A stretch of 64,000 bases of DNA from Ktedonospora formicarum. GTDB taxonomy: Bacteria > Chloroflexota > Ktedonobacteria > Ktedonobacterales > Ktedonobacteraceae. The translations under genes were made by a program, and so were the position numbers. The stretch lies in the NCBI RefSeq assembly GCF_016587355.1, contig NZ_BNJF01000001.1, positions 1,116,001-1,180,000 on the forward strand, given 5' to 3'. The stretch's first letter is position 1. Each line of letters opens with the position of its first letter. This document shows, piece by piece, positions 38,295-48,329 of the stretch. The notes under the pieces are model-generated. The model did not search any database. It was not told where the DNA came from and saw only the letters and a program-made list of their open reading frames with translations.

Positions 38295-38335
38295 CAGCCA
38301 GCCACACCGCCCTAACGAGGCAATGTGGCTGGCTG
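38295..38335 (+). terminator. Hairpin after the GT87-like gene
   Basis: Perfect 12-base arms cagccagccaca (38295-38306) and tgtggctggctg (38324-38335), 80 bases after the stop. The rest of the spacer to 38523 shows no gene. Confidence 0.6.
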
Positions 38336-38523
38336 AACCCAGAGCTATTTATTTTCTTGAGTGAGCTACTTCGTAGGCATCTGATATGTGCGTAGGGCTA
38401 AAATCAGATTTAGTTTACGCTCGGATGGCTAATAGCATATAATGAAGTGGCTCCCTCCCTTCACAATGAGGCGCATCCATAGCTGCGCATATGCAATTTA
38501 TAGATAGCAGAAGGTGTCCATCG

Positions 38524-40262
38524 ATGTCTACAACACTTCACGGGTCACCGCAGTTTCCTTCTATTGAGAGTAGCATCTCGACTCACGAGGAAATGGGGCA
38601 GGCCATTCAATTACTCCAACAGCAGAAAAATACCTGGACCACACTCCCACTACGCACGCGCATTACAATTCTGGAACTGTTGATAGCCAATGTCTCATCG
38701 GAGGCCCAACTCTGGGTCGAGGTGTGCTGCCAGGCCAAAGGGCTCACTCCCCAGCAGGCAGGCGAGGAATGGAGCATAGGCCCCTGGCCGACATTACGCC
38801 ACCTGCGCCAGTTACGTCAATCACTGCTTGATATCGAGGCCTTCGGTCGCCCTCGCATCCCTGGACCCGTCACAACCCGCCCGGATGGACAAGTCGTGGC
38901 GCAGGTATTCCCTACCACCGGCTATGATCGCGTCTTCTTCCCTGGTATGACAGCCGAGATCTGGATGGAGCCTGGCGTCAACGCTGACACTCTTCCCCAG
39001 ACACAGGCGCTTACCTATCAGGCTAATCAGCAGGCACAGGGGAAGGTCGCCCTCGTTCTTGGGGCAGGCAATGTCTCGTCTATCGTGCTTACCGATGTAC
39101 TCTACAAGCTCTTTGTCGAGCATCAAGTGACACTACTCAAGATGAATCCGGTTAATGCCTATCTCGGCCCCATTATCGAACGATGCTTTCAGCCTCTCAT
39201 TGAGCGTGACTTCCTGCGTATTGTCTATGGGGGGCTGAGCAAGGGGCTTTCCTCTGTGAGCATCCTGACATCGATGAGATACACATCACTGGCTCTGATA
39301 AGACCTTTGAGGCCATTGTGTTTGGAACTGGCAGCGAGGGGACAAGACGCAAAGGGGCAATGCAGCCACTCAACCAGAAGCGAATAACGGGTGAACTCGG
39401 CAATGTGAGCCCGGTTATCATTGTTCCTGGCCCCTGGAGTGATACGGACCTTGCTTATCAGGCGGAACATCTCTTCTCAATGCTCACGATGAATGGGGGC
39501 TTCAACTGCAATGCCACACGCGTCATCATCCAGCACGCGAGTTGGGATCAGAGAGATCCTCTTCTCCAAAAGCTACGCGTGTGTATGGCGTCCCAACCAT
39601 CCCGCGTAGCGTACTATCCCGGCGCACAGCAACGGATGCAGAGCTTTGTCGCAGCCCATCCAGAAGCCGAACAATTTGGGGATCGCACCAATGAACATAC
39701 CCCCTGGACATTAATCGCCGACCTCGATGCGCAAGCCACAAATGATATCTGCTTCACCACTGAGGCCTTTTGTAGCCTCTTCGCGGAAACCGCGCTTGAA
39801 GCCAGGAGCGTCGTAGATTATATCGCTCATGCTGTAGCCTTCGCGAATAAACACCTATGGGGAACCCTCAATGTGACACTACTGGTCCATCCCACATCGC
39901 TGAAGGACCCAGCCATTGCAGCTGCGGTGGAACAAGCTATCGCCGATCTACGCTATGGGACAGTGAGCGTGAACTACTGGGCAGGAACAAGCTTCACACT
40001 TGGCACAACCACCTGGGGCGCGTACCCTGGGCATACTCTTGACGACATTCAATCTGGGATTGGTGTCGTCCATAACACATTGATGTTCTCCCAGCCTCAA
40101 AAGAGTGTGATTCGCGCGCCTTTCCGTAGCATACCCACACCTCCCTGGTTTGCGAGCAGAAGCGCGACGCTCACCAAAACCTTCAAGCGTCTCACCGATC
40201 TTGAAGCAAGCCCTGCTCTCTGGAAGGTACCAGGTATTGTGATAGCAGCCCTTGGACGCTAG
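38524..40262 (+). CDS. Aldehyde dehydrogenase family protein (frameshifted)
   Basis: Two overlapping frames (to 39387 and from 39318) together make one ALDH-superfamily protein. The first part holds the nucleotide-binding region (VALVLGAGNVSSIVLTDVL, LLKMNPVNAYLGPIIE) and ends VYGG; the second resumes with GELGNVSPVIIV and the catalytic Cys in MNGGFNCNATRVI. After the G6 run at 39229-39234 one extra G gives AEQGAFLCEHPDIDEIHITG, which bridges the parts as the family predicts, for 579 aa in total. That is longer than usual ALDHs (about 500). ATG 38524 has GAAGGTG upstream; ATG 38491 is an alternative. Substrate unknown. Confidence 0.8.
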
Positions 40263-40283
40263 CGAAAAAGCATAGCCATGCTG

Positions 40284-40898
40284 CTACCAGCGCCGCATAT
40301 CCTGATGTGGCGCTGGCGCTTGCTCAAGGGCCGGTGCCTGACGCCGGATCTGAAAAGCCTGAGTCAGTGTAAGAATACCAAAAACTATTGTGTAGAGGGC
40401 AATCAACCTGAAATCATTTATGATATTGGGTGAAGGCTTGAATAGGAGATAGGCTCCTACCAGTAAGGAAAAGACTGCTGGCAAAAGCGCCGCCCAATCG
40501 GTGCGCAAGCGGCGCGTGCGGAAAAAGGCTAGCATTTGTGTTATGCCAACGATTATCGCCCAGATGGCGAAGATGTATATTAAGGTCATCTTCGTCCACC
40601 CCGAGGCGAAAAAGGCCAACCCAGCAATGACAATGCCCACAATGCCACCAAGCGCCACCAACCACCAGCGTGGATCGTGCTGACGCCGATTGAATCCTGC
40701 TACGACAGAGGCAATGCCGTCGACAAGAGCTAATGTGCCAAATGCCGCGATAAAGAGGAATAGCGTTATACGCGTTAAAAGCAACAGAAAGATGCCAAAG
40801 ACGATCATCGCGAGGGCACGAAAGAGAAGCCAGATGCGCCTCCTCCAGGTCAAAGGTTCTGGTTTCGAAGGGTGTCCAATTCCACGTAACATACGCAT
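40284..40898 (-). CDS. DUF308/HdeD-family membrane protein
   Basis: A 204-aa integral membrane protein with six hydrophobic helices in pairs (LALVDGIASVVAGF, WWLVALGGIVGIVIAGLAFF, FAIWAIIVGITQMLAFF, FSLLVGAYLLFKPSPN). The repeat of short helices with GI/GL motifs is typical of DUF308. HdeD of enterobacteria relates to acid resistance, but the general family function is unknown. The C-terminus is Pro/Gln-rich. Convergent with the aldehyde dehydrogenase gene. Confidence 0.8.
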   Translation of the reverse strand: MRMLRGIGHPSKPEPLTWRRRIWLLFRALAMIVFGIFLLLLTRITLFLFIAAFGTLALVDGIASVVAGFNRRQHDPRWWLVALGGIVGIVIAGLAFFASGWTKMTLIYIFAIWAIIVGITQMLAFFRTRRLRTDWAALLPAVFSLLVGAYLLFKPSPNIINDFRLIALYTIVFGILTLTQAFQIRRQAPALEQAPAPHQDMRRW

Positions 40899-41049
40899 AT
40901 CACACCTCTACTTGTCTGAGTCGCCTTGATAAACACTACTCATTTATCCGTAAAATCTCTAACAAGTATAAGCCCCCTCGAAAACCTGAACGCATTTGCG
41001 CTCACCACACCATTGACATTCCCCAATACTCAAAGAGGATATATATTTC

Positions 41050-42282
41050 TTAAAGGATGACCTCAATCGCGGTATATTGCGCGCCCCCTCGCGCTCGGGC
41101 ACGCAAGAGGATGCTTCCCCGCTCATCCAGCACATCGATCCCGTTCTCGCGATCAATGTAGATCTTCCCCTGGCGTACGCTTACTGAATCGACCGTCACC
41201 GGAGAACTGGGGGTGTAAGTCCAGCGAGTCACGCCAGTCCTGGCATCCAGACAGAGGACACTTCGCGCACGTGCGATTTTATCCTGATCCACGGCTGCGT
41301 TTCCTGTAAAGAAGAGCGCGCCATCACCAACCTCTGGGGCCTTACCCACAAAACCAGAAGACGCACTCTGCCATAGGAGCCGCCCGTTTTGAGAATCATA
41401 TGCGTAGACATATCCCATATATGCGCCAGCATAAAGCGCATCGTTCGTTGGTGTCACGTCACTTATACGCCCCTCCTCTGGTTGGGAATGCCAGAGTTGC
41501 TGCCCTGTAGTGACATCCAAGGCATATAGGGTGCTGACATGCCGATTTTGGCTATAGGCAGCACTATAGAGCGTATCACCTAGCATACGTGGTTGGGTGA
41601 AATCTTCATCAGCGTTAACCCCGGCTGACCAGCGCAATGTACCTGCTGGCAACTGGTATGCCTGGAGCGAAGCGCCACTTGTGGTATACAGGTCGTCCCC
41701 TGACAGAGTGAAGGCGGTTAACGCCGGGGTCATGATAGTCCTCATCACATGCCCATCAGTGATTCGCAAGACATATAAACGGTCTCGACCCGGCACATAC
41801 AATCTGTTACCAGAAGATTGTGCCTTACTGGTACGCGCCATATCTAGCCGCTCGCCAATAGCAACACGCCAACGCAACCTACCTGTACTGGCTTCCAAAG
41901 CATAGACATAGCCATCGGGCTTCTCTACATAGACGGTATTGTTGGCGACGCTCACGATACTATCAGCATTTGTGAGCTGAGTGTTGGGTGCCTGCGCGAC
42001 ATTTAAACGGTAAGCCCAGCGAACCACTCCCGTCACGGGATCTATACGCATGACAATGCCACCATTCTCCAGGTAGATACCTGGCGGCGTTGGAAGACGC
42101 TGTGAAGCACTATCAGCTTTAGAAGGTGCTTGCCAAAAGGCGGCGGGGTCCTGCTGCAGACGTAATAAGGTCGCAAGGGCAACTATGCTCAGCGCGAACG
42201 ATCCTAAGATAAGAACAGTCGCGATCAGCAGAAAAGCAGCCCATAAGCGACCCAATTTGCGCGCGGGGGGAAAGAACATCAT
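41050..42282 (-). CDS. Membrane-anchored PQQ-like beta-propeller protein
   Basis: A 410-aa protein with one N-terminal membrane helix (LWAAFLLIATVLILGSFAL), then repeated PQQ/BamB-type blades: GVVRWAYRLN, ALEASTGRLRWRVAIG, ALDVTTGQQLWHSQPE, AYDSQNGRLLWQSAS and LDARTGVTRWTYT. Blades of this type form a scaffold for protein contacts; no dehydrogenase residues are evident. The start ATG 42282 comes 4 bases after the stop of the DUF2298 gene, so the two form an operon. Confidence 0.87.
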   Translation of the reverse strand: MMFFPPARKLGRLWAAFLLIATVLILGSFALSIVALATLLRLQQDPAAFWQAPSKADSASQRLPTPPGIYLENGGIVMRIDPVTGVVRWAYRLNVAQAPNTQLTNADSIVSVANNTVYVEKPDGYVYALEASTGRLRWRVAIGERLDMARTSKAQSSGNRLYVPGRDRLYVLRITDGHVMRTIMTPALTAFTLSGDDLYTTSGASLQAYQLPAGTLRWSAGVNADEDFTQPRMLGDTLYSAAYSQNRHVSTLYALDVTTGQQLWHSQPEEGRISDVTPTNDALYAGAYMGYVYAYDSQNGRLLWQSASSGFVGKAPEVGDGALFFTGNAAVDQDKIARARSVLCLDARTGVTRWTYTPSSPVTVDSVSVRQGKIYIDRENGIDVLDERGSILLRARARGGAQYTAIEVIL

Positions 42283-42286
42283 CACA

Positions 42287-44653
42287 CTACTTGACCTTGT
42301 AGATGGTGACGCCATCGGCCTGATACACAACTTGCATGAAGTTTCGGAAGCGCGTGAGATCCGCGTTTCCATAGGCTGTCCGCTCCAGGTCACCTACATA
42401 TAAATACTCGGCCTGGTAGTGATTCATAAGCTCTTTTATCTGAGCCGCATCGGCGGTGGTGTAGATGCTACTCACATCATTCTGCCTGCGCTGGAAATCT
42501 GCCGAGTTCACTGGATTACGCAGCCAGTTGACACGCCACTGGTACTCATGCCCAATCCAGCCCATGGGAGTCGGCAAGCCCGTGAGTGCGGAGACACGTG
42601 CATACCGGGAATAATCGTCTCCAATAGCCTCAATAATCCCTGGCGTACCGCTGATATGAGTGTTAATCCAGCGTATGGCCTCATAATCACCCCTCTCCCC
42701 CGGATCAGTAGAGTTCTTGAGGTATTCTAAACCATCCAGGCTAAAAGTATTTTGCAAGTAGCGTTGCCCCGTAAGCGGCTGGTTCTGCACGTAGCGCGCG
42801 TAAGGGGCGCTCAGAGGATAAGCCAAGCCAGCCATTATCAATGCCAGCAACCCCAATGACCACACATATTTGGCACCAATAAACATCCAGCTCGTCCCTT
42901 GCCCCTGCTTCACCTGACGCGCGAAAATCTCTACTATGAAGAAGAGGCCAGCCCCAGACGCGATAGCCAGTAAGCCCCATGCCTGGAAGTAGAACTTGAA
43001 GACGCTATTCATACGTGGATAAGAATCCGCAAAGACATCGCGCAGATAGACGACCTCACACCCGGCAATCAAAAGCAAGGCCAGCGCTCCCAACAAAAGT
43101 GTAAAGGCATACGCCCGATCCTCTACCAACTTCACAATGAGGTAGACCGCCACTGCAACTAACATTATTGCTATAAGAAATGTGCGGAGGTCGACCACGA
43201 TCAGGACAGCGAGCAGCCAGATGGCAAGTATGCCACCCAACACAATCCAGAGCGGACGCCAATCTCTTGTGGGCTCATTCATCCCCTGTTGCGCGACACG
43301 CTGCCCTATGACACGGTAGAGGCTACAAGCGAGAAGAGAGAGAAAGACGAAGGCGAACAGACCAAAAATCAGCAATTCCTGCTCTAGTGGCGAACGCTCG
43401 CCAACTGGGACGATGCCTATCCCCTGCGATGGTGAGACAAAATTAAAGTAGAAAGGCAAGAAAAGCAGAAATGAGAGTGCGATCAAGATGCCCGCACCTA
43501 CGAAGACATCAGCCACCAGCACCCAACTCCACCGTTTCTCATGTGCCAGCCATTGCTGCAACGCGATACAGACTATCGTCAGACCCATATAGGTTGGATA
43601 ATCCCAACCGTTCATTATAAAGAGGCTGCCCAACACCAACGCAATAACAACAATTGTGAGAATACGCCCCCATCCACGACCAAAGAGGTCAAGCCCCTTT
43701 TCCGCGGAAGCGAATAGCAGGTTCAGAGCCATACCAATCGCCAGAAAGGTAAAGGAGTAGGTCAGTACATGCGCGTGGAAATCCGAAAGCAGGTAACTAA
43801 AGGCAGGAAACTCGTCAATAGTTTTATTAATTACGCGGGAAGGTGCAAACCAGTCATAGAGGGTTCCCGCTCGCGAGTCCTTCCACCATTGCCAGGTCGC
43901 CGCCATGTTGCCCAGGATTAACCCAAAGAGCAGGCTAGCACCACCGTAAGGAACAGCTTGCCATAGCGGTGGTACAATCTGAGATGTGTCTTCGCCGCTC
44001 AGTTCCGCGCTCTTGCGCAAGCGCAAGACCTTAGCCCAGGCCACTATATTGCTCGTTACACCAAATAGGTTTGAGGCACAGAGACCAAAAAGGAGGCAGA
44101 AACCTGTATTGAAGGCGATTGATGCCGTTTGCCCCAGCAACTTCGCCAGCACAGCCACTGTGAAATGCCCATAATAATAATAATTGATGGCATAACCCGC
44201 GTACCATACATCCCTGGGCGGCAGATGCTCACTCCGCATGATAGAGGCCAGGAAGCCACCATCCATGAACATCTCAAAGGAGTAGATGTTCGGCCCATAC
44301 GAGCGAATATAACCTAAAAGCAGGACCATCCCTACAAAGACAATCTCGCTGACCACAATATACCGCCACTGCGTTTTTATCAACTGTGTGAGCGTATGCC
44401 TCATGCGCACAAAGCCTGGCACATTGCATGCCAGTAGTAACAGTACGACTCCTACCAGGAAGCCCTGAGTGAAAGGCAGAAAGCGCAGGACCATGAGAGG
44501 GAACCAGGCACCAAAGGTTAGTACCGCGACTGCCAGCCCTTTGCTAAAAGCCCAACCGCGATCTGGCAGGTTACGAAATACGGTAGTGGTTAAAGGCAGG
44601 CACGCGAGGCCCAGAAGTTCTACCACAATAATCATTGCAAGCAGATCAATCAT
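42287..44653 (-). CDS. DUF2298 (Chlor_Arch_YYY) polytopic membrane protein
   Basis: A 788-aa protein with many transmembrane helices. The diagnostic cluster YAINYYYYGHFTVAVLAKLLG, with consecutive tyrosines, and the first loop FEMFMDGGFLASIMRSEHLP identify DUF2298, a family known mainly from Chloroflexi and archaea and thought to be related to GT-C-type glycosyltransferases. The DGGF motif may be the acidic site of such enzymes (inference). The soluble-looking C-terminus (about 640-788) would lie outside the membrane. It is coupled to the PQQ-propeller gene, suggesting a joint envelope role. Confidence 0.9.
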   Translation of the reverse strand: MIDLLAMIIVVELLGLACLPLTTTVFRNLPDRGWAFSKGLAVAVLTFGAWFPLMVLRFLPFTQGFLVGVVLLLLACNVPGFVRMRHTLTQLIKTQWRYIVVSEIVFVGMVLLLGYIRSYGPNIYSFEMFMDGGFLASIMRSEHLPPRDVWYAGYAINYYYYGHFTVAVLAKLLGQTASIAFNTGFCLLFGLCASNLFGVTSNIVAWAKVLRLRKSAELSGEDTSQIVPPLWQAVPYGGASLLFGLILGNMAATWQWWKDSRAGTLYDWFAPSRVINKTIDEFPAFSYLLSDFHAHVLTYSFTFLAIGMALNLLFASAEKGLDLFGRGWGRILTIVVIALVLGSLFIMNGWDYPTYMGLTIVCIALQQWLAHEKRWSWVLVADVFVGAGILIALSFLLFLPFYFNFVSPSQGIGIVPVGERSPLEQELLIFGLFAFVFLSLLACSLYRVIGQRVAQQGMNEPTRDWRPLWIVLGGILAIWLLAVLIVVDLRTFLIAIMLVAVAVYLIVKLVEDRAYAFTLLLGALALLLIAGCEVVYLRDVFADSYPRMNSVFKFYFQAWGLLAIASGAGLFFIVEIFARQVKQGQGTSWMFIGAKYVWSLGLLALIMAGLAYPLSAPYARYVQNQPLTGQRYLQNTFSLDGLEYLKNSTDPGERGDYEAIRWINTHISGTPGIIEAIGDDYSRYARVSALTGLPTPMGWIGHEYQWRVNWLRNPVNSADFQRRQNDVSSIYTTADAAQIKELMNHYQAEYLYVGDLERTAYGNADLTRFRNFMQVVYQADGVTIYKVK

Positions 44654-44868
44654 CGATTATTCCCATTTAAACTTTTCTCTACTCTTCTAAATACCATCCA
44701 AGCATAGCCATTGATGTATGCCGCGTCAAGGGTTTCTGACCCCAGTTTGGCACTCCCCCTTGTGAAGGCTCAAGCGTCGCGCTATAATGCCAGAAGAGCG
44801 GACGATTGATAGGCCGATCTATACGGGCAATATTCGCCATTTGGCTGAGCAACGGTGGAGAGAGAACT

Positions 44869-45333
44869 ATGACAGATACAGCACCTAGCAAGACGACGTC
44901 ACCTCTCAATCAGAGCAACAAGCGCAATGTCGACCTCTGTCAAATACCAGGAGCCGATCACGAACGCGTGCAGCGTGGGCGAGCCAACCTCTTCTCCGAG
45001 AATATCGCTATTGAGGTCGCCGAAATATTCCGCGCGCTTGGCGACTCCAGCCGTATCAAGATCGTCTATAGCTTGCTTAAGCAGGAGCTTTGTACCTGTG
45101 ACCTCGCCGCGATCATCGGCAGTTCCGAATCCTCTGTCTCCCAACATCTCCGCATTCTTCGCCAACTTCGCCTGGTTAAGAGCCAGCGTCGGGGCAAACA
45201 GGTCTTCTACACTCTGGATGACACTCATATACACACGCTCCTGGTTGTCTGCCTGAGCCATGTCCATGACGCGGACCAGCATCACGAAGAGTTAGGTCGT
45301 GTACTAGAGATCTTCGACACCGAAAAGCTCTAG
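44869..45333 (+). CDS. ArsR/SmtB-family metal-sensing repressor
   Basis: A 154-aa winged-helix repressor. Residues about 45-125 carry the ArsR fold (EIFRALGDSSRIKIVYSLL, SSESSVSQHLRILRQL). Likely metal ligands are visible in the alpha3 motif ELCTCDLAA (two Cys), an N-terminal Cys (VDLCQI), and the alpha5 region DDTHIHTLLVVCLSHVHDADQHHEE, with Asp/His ligands of the SmtB type. Both the CadC-like and SmtB-like sites thus appear present. ATG 44869 follows GGAGAGAG. No metal pump is adjacent; the nearest co-directional gene is an MFS transporter. Confidence 0.9.
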   Translation: MTDTAPSKTTSPLNQSNKRNVDLCQIPGADHERVQRGRANLFSENIAIEVAEIFRALGDSSRIKIVYSLLKQELCTCDLAAIIGSSESSVSQHLRILRQLRLVKSQRRGKQVFYTLDDTHIHTLLVVCLSHVHDADQHHEELGRVLEIFDTEKL

Positions 45334-45728
45334 TACAATATATTACCCCAAAAAGTACTGATTTTTCCTCCTTTCTCGCTCACACCATAGTTATGCCCAT
45401 TGATGAAATCACTCCTGGCGTCGATAGTGAGACAAGACAATGATGGATTCAGTAGTGGTCATATGCTGGGAGCAATCTTCCCACTCATAGAATTCTATCT
45501 GCTCGATTGCACACAGCACATGTGCCCATCTAGATTAGATGGCATCCTCTTGAAGGTATAGGGTTGATGACACTATCAATCCTCGACAGATAGCAAATGA
45601 CAAACCAGAAAATCTAGAGGCACTTTGTGCGCACAAAGTACATAAATACTACTACCATCATTCATAGAAAACAGCGCAAATAAAATTTCCCGCCCAACTT
45701 GAAATGTAACTGAAGGATTTGTTACTCT
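45334..45728. other. Spacer between the ArsR-type and MFS genes
   Basis: About 395 AT-rich bases. No gene or clear terminator is supported; the MFS gene probably has its own promoter. Confidence 0.45.
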
Positions 45729-47039
45729 ATGCTATTTGGAAACATTCGCCACAACCCAAACGCGCTCTTTGGCACTTGCTGCCTCGCCTATATCGCCAAT
45801 GGCTTGATGGGTGTGCTTCCGAGCTCCAGCTTAGCTCTACTTGCGCACAATACCCATGTCTCACTCAGCACAGCGGGTCTGACTTTTACTGGCAGTGCTT
45901 TCGGGACAATTCTCGCTGTCATCCTCAGCACTTGCTATCTTGTGAAAGCTACTAACTCAAAGCTGGTCATTATCCTGGGTCTGGCAGGATTGATCGCAAC
46001 GAGCCTGATTATTCCTATCACTTCAAGCTTTACGCTCTGGTTCATTGCCCAGATTCTTCAGGGTGTGAGCGGGACATTTATCAGTGTGGGGCTGGTCATG
46101 ACCCTGACCTTCAATTTCGGTGATCGTCTGAGTGAGAAACTCAATATGCTGCATAGCTCAGCTGGCGTCGGCTCTTTGTTTGGTCCGGTTTTGCTGTCGT
46201 TTACACTCTCTCTGACACATAGCCTGCTCACAGCCTTTACTGTTGTGACACTGGTCAGCTTGATATGTCTGCTCACACTATATACATTGCACTTTGTCTC
46301 TAAAGCCCCTACCACTCAATCAACAGAGGCATCAGACCACCAGCCGCACAAGGCCAGGGTCAATCCCATGCACCTGATTAAGAACGCTCTCTTCTGGTTC
46401 ATGGCACTTCAGATCTGTCTCTATGTGGGTGCGGAGTCCGGCTTTAGCAACTGGCTGGTGACCTCGATTAGTCAGAGCGCGTCTATCGCTTTACCCATGG
46501 CGACACCTGCCGCGACACTCTTCTGGGTTGGTATCACGCTCGGACGCTTCATCGTAGCCCAGCTTATCAAGCGTGGCTATGTGACTGGTGTGCGCCTACT
46601 CTATGTCTGTATCGCTGGCGGTTGTCTCAGTGGGCTTCTGGTCACAGCCTTCCTCTGTAACCCACCGATCTGCTTTATCGGCAGCCTGCTAGAGGGTATC
46701 TTCATTGGCCCAATTTACCCTAGCCTACAATCGATTGCGACGCGCCGCTTCTCACGGACACCTGCACTCATTTCCTGTCTCGTACTCGTTAGCACGGGTC
46801 TGGCAGGTATGACGATACCGTTCTCAATGGGGATGCTGATCCCATTGCTGGGAACGCGTGGTAGTATGGTGATCCCAGCTCTGCTCTGCCTTTGCGTCGC
46901 GATTCCTTTTGCGCTCGCAAATAAGAGCGAGCGTCACATCTTGATCCACCGTCGTAGTAATATTCATATCGAGCCAGTCTCAACGCCTGTGCAGGATCTC
47001 CCCACACGTGAGCTACCCAATCTTCAGGCTTTAGCCTAG
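45729..47039 (+). CDS. MFS transporter
   Basis: A 436-aa major-facilitator protein with about twelve helices in two halves separated by a hydrophilic loop (about 195-215, STEASDHQPHKARVN). Fucose-permease-like features include GLVMTLTFNFGDRLSEKLNMLHSSAGVGSLFGP and WVGITLGRFIVAQ, common in sugar-type MFS members. Transported substrate is not predictable. The ATG at 45729 has AAGGA about 12 bases upstream. The C-terminal 50 residues are cytosolic and Pro-rich. Confidence 0.85.
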   Translation: MLFGNIRHNPNALFGTCCLAYIANGLMGVLPSSSLALLAHNTHVSLSTAGLTFTGSAFGTILAVILSTCYLVKATNSKLVIILGLAGLIATSLIIPITSSFTLWFIAQILQGVSGTFISVGLVMTLTFNFGDRLSEKLNMLHSSAGVGSLFGPVLLSFTLSLTHSLLTAFTVVTLVSLICLLTLYTLHFVSKAPTTQSTEASDHQPHKARVNPMHLIKNALFWFMALQICLYVGAESGFSNWLVTSISQSASIALPMATPAATLFWVGITLGRFIVAQLIKRGYVTGVRLLYVCIAGGCLSGLLVTAFLCNPPICFIGSLLEGIFIGPIYPSLQSIATRRFSRTPALISCLVLVSTGLAGMTIPFSMGMLIPLLGTRGSMVIPALLCLCVAIPFALANKSERHILIHRRSNIHIEPVSTPVQDLPTRELPNLQALA

Positions 47040-47049
47040 CTTCCAACAC

Positions 47050-47094
47050 AAATGGGAGGAGCTCAGGAAAATATTCCTAGCTTCTCCCATTTTT
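47050..47094. terminator. Intrinsic terminator after the MFS gene
   Basis: Arms aatgggaggagct and agcttctcccatt followed by TTTTTTT; placed between convergent genes. Confidence 0.75.
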
Positions 47095-47142
47095 TTGTTA
47101 TTTTGTACCATGCACGCACAAACCCTACATATTAAATTGCTA

Positions 47143-47978
47143 TTACCTCACCTCAAAGGTACGGACCCAGGCCAGCTCTCCATCACTACAATCCGAGCTT
47201 GGACACCAATAATATTCGACCGCCCCTTGACCGGGACCGCTATAACTGGCTGAGAAATATCCATAGCCAACCCGCCCTTGAGCCGATATCGAGTTGCTCC
47301 ACTCGCCCGACCCGCCATTGATATACCACTTCGCAGCAATATATCCGCTCTGGTCAGGAGACAATTTAAAAGATGCATAGATATATTGCGAAACATTAAA
47401 TGTCTTTGTAACTAATTCAGGCTGCTTGTCATCATACATTTTGCTCGCCAACTGGGCATTTGTGACAATGCCTTGGGCACGGTTCGAGAAGCGCTGGTTC
47501 GAGGGTGGTGATGTCTCCGAATAGGGTGTGGGAGTCAGGCGGGTATCTGAGGTTGCTTGTATCGCTGTCGCTGTAGCATAGTAATCACCAGTATCAGCGG
47601 TCGATTCAGTGTTTTTATCCCTCTCATGGTTCGATTGTGCCCACCATACACCCCCACAGCAGAGGCAAACAACCAGCAGAAGAATACCCACTCCCAGGCC
47701 AGCAACGAAACCACCGCCCTTCTTAGGAGGTGGCGTATATGGTCTCATCGGTGGCTGAACATATGGGCCTGGATAAGGAGCCGGCCCATATTGGGGAGGT
47801 GGACCAGGAACCGGCCCATATTGAGGAGGTGGGCCAGGAGGCCGCCCATACTGTGGTGCTGGTGTTGGCCCATATTGGTTGGGGGCTGAGCCTCCCACGT
47901 TATATGGCGTGGGATTGGCGCAGCGAGGACAGACTGGCGCGCCTGGGGTAAGACTATACCGCATCGATTACATTGCAT
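47143..47978 (-). CDS. Zinc-ribbon, single-span membrane protein (frameshifted)
   Basis: ATG 47978 reads MQCNRCGIVLP, the first half of a double-CxxC zinc ribbon, and then loses frame at the G run 47945-47948. One added base restores PGAPVCPRCANPTPYN, completing the ribbon, for a 278-aa protein. A repeat-rich segment of PQYGPxPGPP units (about 25-85) follows, then one membrane helix (FVAGLGVGILLLVVCLCCGGVWW) and an extracytoplasmic domain of about 130 residues (YIAAKWYINGGSGEWSNSI). This plan recurs in membrane proteins of this group as far as I know; function unknown. AGGAGG lies 15 bases before the ATG. Confidence 0.72.
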
Positions 47979-48057
47979 AGTATATTCGTTTATCCTCCTA
48001 CATTCCTTGTAGATCTATCAACGCATGCAATTGTATCACTTCTGTCTATATGAATTA

Positions 48058-48222
48058 CTCCTTATCCGGAAACCTGAGCGCGTATTTTTGAAACGAGCCC
48101 CAACACTGCCTGAACGGCTGCTAGCGCTGATGCGCTCAGGGGTTCAAACAAGGAGTTAGCGCTAGCCGCAACCAGCGGCACCATGCCCTCGAATGAGGGT
48201 TGGTTTTCGCATAAGACCTCAC
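48058..48222 (-). repeat. Dispersed palindromic element, copy B, upstream of the zinc-ribbon gene
   Basis: Long copy (about 160 bases). The arms are an imperfect ctccttatccggaaacc (left, plus strand) and ggttttcgcataag (48202-48215), with a second inverted segment inside (ggctgctagcgctgatgcgc) that resembles the inner part of copy A. Towards the gene the arm continues as aaggagtaa. Confidence 0.7.
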
Positions 48223-48287
48223 ATACAATCCTCTTGCTTGTCAGTATTATAAGGAGAAGCATTCTATAAGACAAGCATAAACACAAC

Positions 48288-48323
48288 GAGAGGGATATAA
48301 CGTATGCACGTCATATCCCTCTC
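48288..48323. terminator. Hairpin just beyond the rtcB stop
   Basis: Perfect 11-base arms gagagggatat (48288-48298) and atatccctctc (48313-48323), 6 bases past the end of rtcB. Confidence 0.55.
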
Positions 48324-48329
48324 ACTTCC

